Translations under genes and position numbers: made by a program
The notes under the pieces: model-generated
What the model was told of the DNA's origin: nothing
The model's input: the letters and a program-made list of their open reading frames with translations, nothing else
Databases searched by the model: none
Source of the DNA: CADCWK01 sp035944555
GTDB taxonomy: Bacteria; Chloroflexota; Chloroflexia; Thermomicrobiales; UBA6265
Assembly (NCBI GenBank): GCA_035944555.1
Contig: DASZAY010000003.1
Coordinates: forward strand, 62,001 to 126,000
Direction of reading: 5' to 3'
DNA length: 64,000 bases
Part shown: piece after piece, positions 25,415 to 34,025 of the stretch
How positions within the stretch are numbered: position 1 is the first letter of the stretch
How the letters are laid out: every line of letters begins with the position of its first letter

Positions 25415-26006
25415 CGCCCCCGGACGGTACGGGCTGCCGGAAGCTGGACCACCGGCAGGCTCACTTCATCGGCGGGCACCTGACGCCGCGATCCGTGGCG
25501 TTGACGTCCGGCAAGGAACCCTGACGTTGCCCGATCACGACCCCTTGAGCGGCTCATCATGCCCGCTCCGATGACCGACCTGTGCCACGCAGGCCGTTGG
25601 ACGCACGTGCCCCCGGTGCTACTGTCTGGAGAGGGACTGACCCGGCTTGCTCGCGGTCATCCCTGCCGGAGATCGGCTGGTCGTCCGGCGGCGCCATGGC
25701 AGGGTGAAGAGCCCGTCCTGACGCCAGAATCGCCCGTTCAGAAGGGAAATACGTCCGGAATGGCTGGTCCGGCGTATCTCCCCTCGGGCGTTCTTCCCGC
25801 GTGTCCCGCACGCTCGTTTCCAGCCCATGAATCGTGTTTCGGCACGTCGTGCATTCGTTGTGCGCAAACGGCTGGAATTCACGATCTCGGGCCGGTTTCT
25901 CGTTGACCGCTTTGTCACAGTGAGTCGACGGCATATCTCTTGTCCCGGTGCGTACCTCTCGGTGTCGTCGCGGGAACAATGTTGAGCTTCAGGAAGGATC
26001 GACGGC
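25415..26006. other. Long intergenic region upstream of the SH3/M23 gene
   Basis: 592 bp with no convincing gene: short frames on both strands lack ribosome sites and normal codon use. It is less GC-rich toward its right end (25840-25990). A candidate promoter lies at 25912-25939. I looked for a c-di-AMP or c-di-GMP riboswitch, often found ahead of cell-wall hydrolase genes, and could not recognise one. Confidence 0.4.
25912..25939 (+). promoter_or_regulatory. Candidate promoter of the SH3/M23 gene
   Basis: TTGTCA at 25912-25917 and TATCTC at 25934-25939 are separated by 16 bp, a plausible housekeeping promoter with a 5' leader of about 60 nt before the start codon at 26007. Confidence 0.35.
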
Positions 26007-27890
26007 ATGACGCTGACGGATGGGTATGACGGTCAGGCGGCGCCCGGTGCGGACCGGGCGAAGGCCGGCCGGCTCAGCGGGTTGTTCGGCAGGAGCCGGC
26101 TGGTCCGGCGCGCGGCGGTGGCCGTGCTCGGACTGTCACTGGTCGCCGGGCCGCTCGCCACGGAGGCCCGCCCACTCGCGGTGAACCTCGAGAGCACGTC
26201 GGCGGTGATCAGCGGCAGCACGACTGGGGTCAACATCCGGGCCACGCCGTCGTTCGACGCCTCGGTCGTGGTCAAGGTCGGGATGGGTACTCCGGTCACG
26301 CTCCGGATCGACCAGGTCAGCACCGTCACGGATGCGGATGGCGTCACCATCTGGTGGCCGATCCGGGTCTACGACGTCGATGGATGGGTGGCTGGCTACT
26401 ACCTCTCCGACACGGGGACCACCGGCGCCGCCCCGGGGCAGCCGTCCGACCCCGGGACGACCGCGGTGGCCACGACCGTGTCCGCCTCGTCCACCACCGC
26501 GTATGTCGCCAATCCGGCGGGCGTAAATATCCGGGCCGAGGCCGTCACCTGGGCCGAGGCGATCTCCTTCGCGCCGGCCGGGACCACGCTGGTCCTCCGG
26601 ATCGACACCATCAACCCCGTCTGGGATACCGAGGGCCGCGAATGGTGGCCGGTCGATCTCGACGGGCGCCTCGGCTGGGTCGCTGCGGATTACCTCGGCG
26701 CCAACCCGGGGACGGCGACCGCACAGACGACGACGGCGCCCACTTCCGGTGCGTTCACCGCCGGTTCGTACGTGACGGTTAGCACCACCACCCCCGCCGG
26801 GCTTACGGTCCGGGCCGGGGCCGCTCCGGGCGCCGCCGTCGTCGGCTATGTCCGGCAGGGCGATGTCGCGCAGATCATGGACGGTCCGGTCAGCTATGAC
26901 GGCAGCGCGGCCGGTTGGTACATGGTCACCAGTGGCGGCGTGACCGGCTACGTCTCCGGCGACTTCCTCGTGTCGGCGGCCCAGCCCGCCGCCCCGGCCA
27001 CGACCCCGGTCACTACCGCCGCGACAACCGACGGTGCCGGTCTGCTCGGCACGACCGCGACCGCTGGCCAGGCGGGTGGTGACAACATCAACCTCCGCTC
27101 CACCGCCTCGACCGCGGCTGACGTCCTGGCGATCGTCCCCGGTGGGACGGCCGTCGACGTCGTCGATGGTCCGTACACAGATGCCGACGGCCGGGTCTGG
27201 TACTACGTGATCTCGCCCGACGGCGAAGGCTTCGCCGCCGCCGCCCTGCTCCGGGCTGGCGCTCCGGCGACGACCGCGACCACCGCCCCGGTCGCGACGA
27301 CCGAGCCCGCGGCGACGACGGCTCCGGTCGCCACGATGACGCCGGAGGCCACGGTTGAGCCGGAGCCGTCGACCGAGCCAGAGGCAACAACTGAGCCGGA
27401 GCCGACGACCGAGCCGGCCGTCGAGGCCAGCCAGGATCCGGAGCCGGTGTACGTCTCCCCCGCTCCGGGCTTCGCGACGGGCTCGTTCCTGGTCCCGACC
27501 GCCGGGCGCGTGTCCCAGAACTACGGCTGCACGTCGCTGCCGTTCTATCCGATTGACCCGAACAGCGGCTGCCCGTTCCACGATGGGCTGGACATCGCCG
27601 CCGAGCAGGGCACCCCGATCATCGCCTCCGATGGCGGGACGGTGACGTTCGCCGGCTGGTGTGAGTGCGGCCTCGGCTACTACGTCGAGATCGACCACGG
27701 CAACGGCTACGTCACCCGCTACGGGCACATGGCGTCCCAGCCCTACGTCTCCCTTGGCCAGCAGGTCTCGCAGGGTGAGGTGATCGGGCCGATCGGATCG
27801 ACCGGCTTCTCGACCGGTCCCCACATCCACTTCATGGTCATCCTCGACGGCACGACGGTCAGCCCGGAGTTGCTGCTTCCGGCGCTGTAG
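26007..27890 (+). CDS. SH3-repeat M23 metallopeptidase, cell-wall hydrolase
   Basis: An exported 627-residue peptidoglycan hydrolase. After a basic segment and hydrophobic signal (RRAAVAVLGLSLVAGPLA) come four bacterial SH3 domains (about residues 65-135, 165-235, 250-320, 350-415), each with a VNIRA/LTVRA/INLRS strand and a Trp/Gly-Tyr closing motif. A Thr/Pro/Glu linker (about 420-480) leads to an LytM/M23 domain with zinc ligands H525 and D529 (HDGLD) and H606-x-H608 (HIHF). AGGAAGGA precedes the ATG. The SH3 domains should bind wall peptides while M23 cuts cross-bridges. It is monocistronic. Confidence 0.93.
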   Translation: MTLTDGYDGQAAPGADRAKAGRLSGLFGRSRLVRRAAVAVLGLSLVAGPLATEARPLAVNLESTSAVISGSTTGVNIRATPSFDASVVVKVGMGTPVTLRIDQVSTVTDADGVTIWWPIRVYDVDGWVAGYYLSDTGTTGAAPGQPSDPGTTAVATTVSASSTTAYVANPAGVNIRAEAVTWAEAISFAPAGTTLVLRIDTINPVWDTEGREWWPVDLDGRLGWVAADYLGANPGTATAQTTTAPTSGAFTAGSYVTVSTTTPAGLTVRAGAAPGAAVVGYVRQGDVAQIMDGPVSYDGSAAGWYMVTSGGVTGYVSGDFLVSAAQPAAPATTPVTTAATTDGAGLLGTTATAGQAGGDNINLRSTASTAADVLAIVPGGTAVDVVDGPYTDADGRVWYYVISPDGEGFAAAALLRAGAPATTATTAPVATTEPAATTAPVATMTPEATVEPEPSTEPEATTEPEPTTEPAVEASQDPEPVYVSPAPGFATGSFLVPTAGRVSQNYGCTSLPFYPIDPNSGCPFHDGLDIAAEQGTPIIASDGGTVTFAGWCECGLGYYVEIDHGNGYVTRYGHMASQPYVSLGQQVSQGEVIGPIGSTGFSTGPHIHFMVILDGTTVSPELLLPAL

Positions 27891-27894
27891 ACCC

Positions 27895-27964
27895 GACCCC
27901 TCCCGGGGTCCAACCACCCGAAGACTCCCCCGGCCACGGGGCAGGACGACCACTCGTCCTGCCC
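27895..27964 (+). terminator. Tandem hairpins after the M23 gene
   Basis: Two hairpins follow the stop codon: GACCCC-TCCC-GGGGTC at 27895-27910, and an 11-bp stem GGGCAGGACGA/TCGTCCTGCCC at 27939-27964. Neither has a long T-run, but the position suggests termination. Confidence 0.5.
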
Positions 27965-28015
27965 TGTCGTCGTTGCTTGCGTGCTGTTGAGGGGACAGCC
28001 ATCAGTCCAAATCGA

Positions 28016-28044
28016 TTGAAATGTCGGGAGCCGAACGATATGAT
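28016..28044 (+). promoter_or_regulatory. Sigma-70-type promoter of the efflux operon
   Basis: TTGAAA (28016-28021) and TATGAT (28039-28044) with an ideal 17-bp spacer, 70 bp before the transporter start codon. The -10 box overlaps the palindromic operator. Confidence 0.7.
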
Positions 28045-28060
28045 TGATTGCAATCAATCA
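28041..28060. promoter_or_regulatory. 20-bp perfect palindrome, probable MarR operator
   Basis: TGATTGATTGCAATCAATCA is exactly self-complementary and covers the end of the -10 box and the expected transcription start. The TTGATTGCAATCAA core resembles known MarR-family sites. The co-transcribed MarR gene at 29769 is the natural ligand-responsive repressor, giving autoregulation. DNA contact is inferred. Confidence 0.7.
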
Positions 28061-28113
28061 ACCATCCGTCGACCCGTCATCAGACCGGGTCGTCCCACCT
28101 GTAATGGAGTCGC

Positions 28114-29772
28114 ATGTCATCCACCAGCCCGTCTGCTACGGCGCCACTACCCGGCTCCGGTGAGCTCCCCCGCCCGTCTGCGAACCCGCGAGACGTTTTC
28201 AGGGCCCTGTCCGGCCTGCTGATGGGGATGTTCGTCGCCATCGTCTCGGGGACGGTCGTCGCAACCTCTCTCCCCCGGATCATTGCCGATCTTGGTGGTG
28301 GCCAGTCGGCCTACACCTGGGTGGTCACGGCGTCGCTGCTGGCGATGACGGTCACCACGCCCATCTGGGGCAAGTTCGCCGATCTGTTCGACCGCAAGAC
28401 GCTGGTCCAGGTCTCGCTGGTGATCTTCGTTCTCGGCTCGATGCTGGCCGGTCTGTCCGAGAGCGCCGGGATGATGATCGGGTTCCGGGTGCTCCAGGGC
28501 GTCGGGGTCGGTGGTTTGACCGCGTTGGTCCAGATCGTCATCGCCGACCTGATCAGTCCACGGGAGCGTGGTCGCTACGCCGGGATCATGGGCAGCATCA
28601 TGGCGGTCGGGTCCGCTGGTGGTCCGCTGCTGGGTGGGCTGGTCACGGACTCGATCGGCTGGCGCTGGAACTTCTACATCATGGTTCCGTTCGCCCTGAT
28701 CGCGATCGTCGTGCTGCAGCGGACGCTGCACCTGCCGAAGCGGCAGCGGGCGGCTGTCTCGATTGACTACCTGGGAGCTACGCTCATCGCCGCCGCGGTG
28801 TCACTGCTGTTGATCTGGGTGTCGCTGGCCGGCGGTCAGTTCGCATGGGTGTCGGTGACCTCCACGCTGATGCTTGGCGGCACGGTCGTGCTGGCCATGC
28901 TGGCGGTCCGGGTCGAGCGCCGGGCCAGCGAGCCGATGATCCCGCTGACGCTGTTCCGCAACCGCACCGTGCTGTTCTCGATCCTCGCCTCGATCTCGGT
29001 CGGGATCGCCATGTTCGGTGTATCGGTGTTCCTCAGTCAGTACATGCAGCTCGCGCGCGGCCGGACACCGACCGAGTCCGGCCTCCTCACCCTGCCGCTC
29101 GTAGCCGGATCATTGGTCGCTTCGACCTGGTTCGGGCTGCGGATCAGCCGGACGGGGCGGTGGAAGCCGGTCGTCGTCGGTGGGTCGTTCGCACTCCTGG
29201 CCGGGCTCGCGGCGATGGGAACCATCCGGGCGGACACGAATCTCGTTCTGCTGGCGGTCTACATGGCCGCGGTGGGTACCGGGATGGGCATGCTGCTCCA
29301 GAATCTCGTCCTCGTGACCCAGAATGCCGTGCCGGCCAGCCAGCTTGGAACGGCAAGCGCATCGGTCTCGTTCTTCCGGAGCCTGGGTGGTGTCGTCGGC
29401 GTCGGAGTGATGGGCGCCCTGCTCGCCAGCCGGGTCGGAACCCTCACGACGGATGGTTTGAACCGGATCGGCGCACCATCCTCGGGTGGGGCATCCGGAG
29501 AGATTCCGGTGCTGTCCGAGCTTTCTGCTCCTGTCCGAGGGGTAGTCGAGGCGGCGTACGGTCAGGCGATCGGTGAGGTGTTCCTCGTGATTGTTCCCCT
29601 GGCGATCCTGACAGTGGTAATGGTGCTGCTCCTGCCGGATCGGCCCCTGGGAACCAGGACAGCCGTGGAGGAACTTGCCGAGGAGCAGGCTGCTGCGCGT
29701 TCCGCAGCGCCCCTCGCTGCCTCCCCACGCGGGACACCGCTCGTTCCGGTCGCGAGCGGTGCGCGACGATGA
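28114..29772 (+). CDS. MFS multidrug efflux transporter, EmrB/QacA (DHA2) family
   Basis: Proton-driven drug exporter of 552 residues with about 14 membrane helices. The DHA2 landmarks are seen: VVATSLPRIIADLGG (motif D1 region) in helix 1, WVVTASLLAMTVTTPIWGKFADLFDRK (motif A, G-x-L-a-D-r-x-G-r-k/r-like), and GPLLGGLVTDSIGWRWNFYI (motif C and W-R-W-x-F). The C-terminal 40 residues are cytoplasmic and Ala/Glu-rich. It is preceded by a readable promoter and operator and followed by a marR gene that overlaps it by four bases. Confidence 0.94.
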   Translation: MSSTSPSATAPLPGSGELPRPSANPRDVFRALSGLLMGMFVAIVSGTVVATSLPRIIADLGGGQSAYTWVVTASLLAMTVTTPIWGKFADLFDRKTLVQVSLVIFVLGSMLAGLSESAGMMIGFRVLQGVGVGGLTALVQIVIADLISPRERGRYAGIMGSIMAVGSAGGPLLGGLVTDSIGWRWNFYIMVPFALIAIVVLQRTLHLPKRQRAAVSIDYLGATLIAAAVSLLLIWVSLAGGQFAWVSVTSTLMLGGTVVLAMLAVRVERRASEPMIPLTLFRNRTVLFSILASISVGIAMFGVSVFLSQYMQLARGRTPTESGLLTLPLVAGSLVASTWFGLRISRTGRWKPVVVGGSFALLAGLAAMGTIRADTNLVLLAVYMAAVGTGMGMLLQNLVLVTQNAVPASQLGTASASVSFFRSLGGVVGVGVMGALLASRVGTLTTDGLNRIGAPSSGGASGEIPVLSELSAPVRGVVEAAYGQAIGEVFLVIVPLAILTVVMVLLLPDRPLGTRTAVEELAEEQAAARSAAPLAASPRGTPLVPVASGARR

Positions 29773-30272
29773 CCACCGGGACGCGGGAGGACCGGATTCC
29801 CGGTACGAGCGGTGATTCCCTGGTAACGGACCCTGCGTTGCGGGCCGTCGAGGATGAACTGGTCGCGCTGTTCGCCCGGAGCCGGGAGCACAAGCGGCAG
29901 GCGGCAGCCAGCATCCACCCCTCCCTCCAGCCCGCCGGCTACGGCGTGCTCCGGCTGCTGGCTGGCGCCGGGCCGTCCCGCGCGAGTGCGCTGGCTGAGC
30001 GGCTCGGGGTCGACCGCAGCGCCGTGACGCGCCTGGTCCAATCGCTGGAGGACCTCGGACTGGTCGTCCGCCAACAGGACGCCGAAGACGGGCGCGCGAC
30101 GCTGCTGGATCTCTCCCCGGCCGGGCGGGAGCGGATGAGCGCGCTGCGCCAAGACCACCAGGCCGCGCTGCACCGTCTGCTCGCCGACTGGCCGGACGAG
30201 GACGTCCGGCGGTTCGCCGAATTGCTGGCGCGGTTCAACGCCGGTGACGACGCGGCCGGGCGGCGGCTCTAG
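29769..30272 (+). CDS. MarR-family transcriptional regulator
   Basis: A 167-residue winged-helix repressor. The recognition region reads SRASALAERLGVDRSAVTRLVQSLEDLGLVVRQ and the wing DAEDGRATLLDLSPAGRERM, both typical of MarR proteins; helices at both ends form the dimer. Its ATG shares ATGA with the transporter stop codon, so its level follows that of the pump. It most likely represses the operon through the 28041-28060 palindrome and releases on binding a drug-like ligand. Confidence 0.94.
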   Translation: MTTGTREDRIPGTSGDSLVTDPALRAVEDELVALFARSREHKRQAAASIHPSLQPAGYGVLRLLAGAGPSRASALAERLGVDRSAVTRLVQSLEDLGLVVRQQDAEDGRATLLDLSPAGRERMSALRQDHQAALHRLLADWPDEDVRRFAELLARFNAGDDAAGRRL

Positions 30273-30305
30273 CCCCCTGACTCAGGGTTTCTGGGAACGG
30301 GATCG

Positions 30306-31109
30306 TCAGAGAGGGAGCGGGCCGGCCTCGATCCGCTCCCGGATCACGCGCGCCTGGTGCGCCGCCGGGACCTGCCAGCGACTCTCCATCCACCACGTGG
30401 CGCCGGCTCCGGCGCTGGGCCGGACCAGGTCGGCCGCACGCCCGGGATCATCAGCCGGCGTCTCGCCCTCGACGATGATGTCCAGGGGGCGGCCCGGATC
30501 GCGAAGTGCCCGGACGGCGGCGACCCGCTCCCGGATCTCGTCCGGGTCGGAAGCCACGATTGCGCCGTCTCGCTTCGCCGCCCGGCGGATCTGGCTGCCG
30601 GCCTTCCCGCCGACGACCCAGACCGGGATCGCCGGGCGCTGGACCAGGCGATGCGTGGTCCAGGCCACGTCGGCCGCCATCGGCTGGAGCCGAAAGTGGA
30701 CGCCGTCGTGCGCGAAGTCACGTCTTCGCTCCCCTGCCCACCACCGGTCGAGGATGGTGAGTCCCTCGTCCAGCCACCGGGCCCTCACGCCGTTGTCATC
30801 CAGTCCGAACTTGTCCAGCTCCAGCACGCCCAGCCCGACTGCGAGGATCACCCGGCCACCGGACAGCTCGTCCAGCACCGCTGCCTGCGCCGCCACGTAC
30901 CACGGGTCCTGTTCGGGCAGCGGGGTCAGCATGGTCCCGAGCCGGATCCGCTCGGTCCGTGTCGCGATCGCCGCCAGCCGCACCCAGGCGGTCATGTAGT
31001 CGTCCGGCAGGAAGATGCCATCCCAGCCCGCCTGCTCCGCCGCAACGGCGAGATCCGTCACTATCCCGGTGTCCATGTCCAGCGTGTTCAGCACGATCCC
31101 GTAGCGCAT
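30306..31109 (-). CDS. LLM-class flavin- or F420-dependent oxidoreductase
   Basis: Luciferase-like monooxygenase-fold protein of 267 residues. Family segments: GIVLNTLDMDTGIVTDLAVAAEQAGWDGIFLPDDY, RTERIRLGTMLTPLPEQDPW, LDELSGGRVILAVGLG and PAIPVWVVGGKAGSQIRRAAKRDGAIVA. It is shorter than most members (about 300-340), mainly by a shortened C-terminal insertion. Cofactor could be FMN or F420; the VGLG and GGKAG loops bind the phosphate in either case. It is convergent with the marR gene. Substrate unknown. Confidence 0.88.
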   Translation of the reverse strand: MRYGIVLNTLDMDTGIVTDLAVAAEQAGWDGIFLPDDYMTAWVRLAAIATRTERIRLGTMLTPLPEQDPWYVAAQAAVLDELSGGRVILAVGLGVLELDKFGLDDNGVRARWLDEGLTILDRWWAGERRRDFAHDGVHFRLQPMAADVAWTTHRLVQRPAIPVWVVGGKAGSQIRRAAKRDGAIVASDPDEIRERVAAVRALRDPGRPLDIIVEGETPADDPGRAADLVRPSAGAGATWWMESRWQVPAAHQARVIRERIEAGPLPL

Positions 31110-31214
31110 CTCCTCCCCTTCCTCACAGTTCCCCGGTCCGAAGGATCATTGTCGGGGTGAATGGGGAGAGGGCACGTCCCGTTGGGTGTTCTGAATGGGT
31201 TTCGCGCCAGGACG

Positions 31215-32021
31215 TCAGCCCAGGAGCTCGACCAGCCGGTCCAGCGTGCAGACGTCGGCACCGGACCGGGCGATCAGCTCCGGGGCGTCGCGCCAGCGGC
31301 CATCGATCACGACGACCGGGCGGCTGTCGTCCGGGCTCAGGAGCGCCCGGCCCATGAGCATCTTGGCTTCGTGGATCACATCCGGGTTGCGGAAGCTCTT
31401 GGCGTAGATCAGGACTGGCTCCGGCCCCGCATCCTTGATGACGACGTTGGGGCGCAGCGTCGCGTCGACCTGACGGGTCGTCACCTTGCGCCCGGTGATC
31501 GCGCGACGACCCAGGTGCTGGCCCAGCGCCGCCTTGAGTGTGACAGTCGTCTGCCTGGGCGTCGGGTCGCCGAGCAGGACGCGACCCGGCGGTCGGTCTC
31601 GCGGGAGGCGGACGGTCTGCCGCTCCGGGCACTCGGTCAGCCAGGCGCGGATCGCGTCGATCGGCTGATCATCGGCGGCGATGACGCGACCGAAGATGCC
31701 CTCCAGCGCCGGCGGGATCCAGGCGGTCCAGGCATGGTTGGTCACCAGGCACCAGTCGCGATATCCAGCCTGCCGGGCCAGCCACGGGATAGCGGCCAGT
31801 TCCCAGAACTGGTAGTGGCTGTAGGCGGCCCAGTGCCATGGGCAGACGACCAGCAGCCGGTGGGCACCCTCATCCCCGGCAGGCAGCCGCGTTGCCCACG
31901 TGTGCTCGTAACCCGGAGCGGTATCGTCGGTGGGGACGAGATCGTCGCCCAGTGCGGCGGTAATCGCGTCAGACCACTGGCCGTGGAGGGTTTCCAGCGG
32001 GATGTCGGGCCGGGTCGCCAT
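31215..32021 (-). CDS. Hypothetical protein, possible nuclease-like fold
   Basis: A 268-residue soluble protein I cannot assign. The first half is Trp-rich (CPWHWAAYSHYQFWELAAIPWLA, NHAWTAWIPPALEG). The second half has RPNVVIKDAGPEPVLIYAKSFRNPDVIHEAKMLMGRA and ends VVVIDGRWRDAPELIARSGADVCTLDRLVELL. The closing pattern, a hydrophobic strand then helix then short strand and 'L-x-x-L-L', recalls restriction-endonuclease-like domains, and an E-A-K triad occurs, but a PD-(D/E)xK core is not clearly formed. Codon use is like its neighbours. It lies 34 bp from the end of the next gene on the same strand, so the two may be co-transcribed. Confidence 0.6.
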   Translation of the reverse strand: MATRPDIPLETLHGQWSDAITAALGDDLVPTDDTAPGYEHTWATRLPAGDEGAHRLLVVCPWHWAAYSHYQFWELAAIPWLARQAGYRDWCLVTNHAWTAWIPPALEGIFGRVIAADDQPIDAIRAWLTECPERQTVRLPRDRPPGRVLLGDPTPRQTTVTLKAALGQHLGRRAITGRKVTTRQVDATLRPNVVIKDAGPEPVLIYAKSFRNPDVIHEAKMLMGRALLSPDDSRPVVVIDGRWRDAPELIARSGADVCTLDRLVELLG

Positions 32022-32055
32022 CAGCAGGACCAGCCGCGCTGGCCCGGGCCGTCGA

Positions 32056-33171
32056 TCATGTCTCGTCCCGGTGGAATGGGTCCGGGGAGAGCCCGAGGCT
32101 GACTTCGATCCGCTCCCGCTGGGCAGCCAGCCGTGGCGGCAGCATCAGGTCACGGCCCAGCGCGTCGGCCCGCTCGTCGACGGTCATGCCGGGGGACGAT
32201 GTCGCCAGTTCCAGGATGTGCCCGTCAGGGTTCTGGAACAGCACGCCGCGGGTATAAGTCTGATCGCGGATCGGTGTCGTCCGCGTGCCAGCTCCGGTGA
32301 GGCGCTCGATCCAGTACCCCAGCGAGTCGTCCGGCACGGTCAGCGCGAAGTGGTGAGTCTGGCCGGTGCCGAGGCGCGCCGCCTTCCGGCCGGCCGTTGG
32401 CCAGACGAAGAACGTGACGATCGTGCCCGGCGCTCCGTCCTCGACGCCCCAGTAGAGGTGGGGGCTGTCCGGGTCGTCGAAGTTGATCGTCCGCTTGACC
32501 AGCCGCATCCCCAGCAGATCCGACCAGAACGCCTCCATCCCGGCCTGGTTCGTCCCGATCGCCGTGACATGGTGGAGCCGGGACAGCCGCATGGCATCGT
32601 CGATGGCGAGGACCGGGACCGGCCACGTCTCAGCGGCGATGGCCTGCTCATCGCGGCCGGCCGCCGTCGTCTGGAATGGCGGGGGCTGGACCGCTTCTCC
32701 GAGATGGTCCGCGGTCTCATCGACGGTCCAGCCCGGTCCGACGGTCGCGATCTCGACGATCAGACCGTCAGGGTCCTTCGTGTAGATGCTGGTGAAGTAG
32801 GTCCGGTCGTAGGGGCCGTCGACCGGGTTGCCGTGGTCCGTCAGCCATCGTTTCCACCGGAGTAGGGACTCACGGTCCGCCGTCGCGAAGGCGACGTGGT
32901 GTGTGCCGCCGATCCCGGGCGTGCCCTTCCGCGAGTCCTTCCACTCCAGCAGCGAGAGCAGCGTTCCCGGCTGTCCGGTCGGCTCGGTCGACACGAAGAC
33001 GTGGTACGACTGCCAGTCGTCCGTGTCGATTGTTCGCTTTACGAGATGGAGCCCGAGCGTGCGGGTGTACCAGTCGATGGCGCGGGGGATATCCGTGGCG
33101 ACCGCCGTAACGTGGTGAATGCCGGTGATCGCGTGGCGTGGATTGAGAGGAGGGAGTGGTTGGGAAGTCAT
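32056..33171 (-). CDS. Two-domain VOC (glyoxalase-fold) ring-cleaving dioxygenase-like protein
   Basis: A 371-residue protein with two vicinal-oxygen-chelate modules. The first begins ITGIHHVTAVATDIPRAIDWYTRTLGL, with a second His in THHVAFAT and Glu in LIVEIAT. The second begins RLHHVTAIGTNQAGMEAFW, with THHFALT and ILELATSSPG. The paired H-H-E sites suit Fe(II) or another divalent metal. The order matches MhqA/MhqO-type hydroquinone dioxygenases of Firmicutes and Chloroflexi. The ATG at 33171 begins the domain closely; the frame opens to 33249. The flavin reductase gene lies 74 bp upstream, which fits aromatic or quinone metabolism. Confidence 0.87.
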   Translation of the reverse strand: MTSQPLPPLNPRHAITGIHHVTAVATDIPRAIDWYTRTLGLHLVKRTIDTDDWQSYHVFVSTEPTGQPGTLLSLLEWKDSRKGTPGIGGTHHVAFATADRESLLRWKRWLTDHGNPVDGPYDRTYFTSIYTKDPDGLIVEIATVGPGWTVDETADHLGEAVQPPPFQTTAAGRDEQAIAAETWPVPVLAIDDAMRLSRLHHVTAIGTNQAGMEAFWSDLLGMRLVKRTINFDDPDSPHLYWGVEDGAPGTIVTFFVWPTAGRKAARLGTGQTHHFALTVPDDSLGYWIERLTGAGTRTTPIRDQTYTRGVLFQNPDGHILELATSSPGMTVDERADALGRDLMLPPRLAAQRERIEVSLGLSPDPFHRDET

Positions 33172-33245
33172 GGCGGGGGGCTGTCTCCGGGTACTGCGGC
33201 CGGGCAGAGAGATGTGCGGCCAGGCGGATGGTGTGCGTGAATGCC

Positions 33246-34025
33246 TCACGACCGCTCGGCTTGGTTGCGGAGGTCCTCCCAGTCCGGTCGGGTGAGATCG
33301 AACCGGTCGGTGGTCCGTGTGTACGTCGCGGGGCCGCCCATCCGGGCAATTGCTTGCAGCTCACCTGGCAGGACGTGCGTGGTCGCATGATTCTGGTCGA
33401 GGACCCGCTCATGGACACGCACCCGCAGCACATCCCCGACCACCAGGATGCTGGGGTGCTCAGGTGTGCCGAAGTCGCGCTCCTCCCGGAAGCGCAGATC
33501 GAACGCGACCGGCGCCTCAGCGACCCGGGGAACGCCAATGCTCCCGGACCGTTCAGGTGTCAGGCCGGCCCAGCGGAACTCGTCCTCGCCGGCAGGGAAG
33601 GCGGCCGACGTGAGGTTCATCACGGCAGCGAGTCCTTCGTCCGGGATGTTGATGACGAACTCGCCCGTCTCCCGGATGTTGCGGAGGGTGTCCTTGATCC
33701 CGCTGCTGACGAATCCCAGCACCGGCGGGTCGTCCGCGAGAATCATGAAATAGGAATGTGGCGCCAGGTTCAGGATGCCATCGGCGGATCGAGTCGAGAT
33801 CCACGCGATCGGCCGGGGGACAACGGCCGACTTGAGCAGCCGGCTGATCGTTCGCTGGTCATCCTGACCAACGACCCAGTCGCGCGCGTCGCGTCTGACC
33901 TCGGATCCAGCTGAAGCGGTCGTTGTGGGAGTGGGGATCGTCACCCTGTGAAGTCCTGACTCGAAAACGCACATGGCATCGTCTGTAGGGGCCATGGATG
34001 GAGGTCTGCTCGTACCGTTAAGCAT
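33246..34025 (-). CDS. Flavin reductase family (FMN-binding split barrel) protein
   Basis: NAD(P)H:flavin oxidoreductase-type split barrel. The FMN-binding region reads VVPRPIAWISTRSADGILNLAPHSYFMILADDPPVLGF, followed by KDTLRNIRETGEFVINI, both family signatures. The ATG at 34025 has a good GAGAAGGG site; the first 45 residues look unstructured. It precedes the VOC dioxygenase gene on the same strand and could supply reduced flavin to a monooxygenase or reduce quinones. Confidence 0.88.
   Translation of the reverse strand: MLNGTSRPPSMAPTDDAMCVFESGLHRVTIPTPTTTASAGSEVRRDARDWVVGQDDQRTISRLLKSAVVPRPIAWISTRSADGILNLAPHSYFMILADDPPVLGFVSSGIKDTLRNIRETGEFVINIPDEGLAAVMNLTSAAFPAGEDEFRWAGLTPERSGSIGVPRVAEAPVAFDLRFREERDFGTPEHPSILVVGDVLRVRVHERVLDQNHATTHVLPGELQAIARMGGPATYTRTTDRFDLTRPDWEDLRNQAERS

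Noticed and set aside
25559..26006. Several frames of 115-140 codons on both strands in the gap before the M23 gene
   Set aside because: No ribosome sites, no third-position GC bias typical of this genome and no family resemblance.
26136..27953. 605-codon minus-strand frame
   Set aside because: Shadow of the SH3/M23 gene on the other strand; composition is almost all Arg, Gly, Asp and Val, with no domain.
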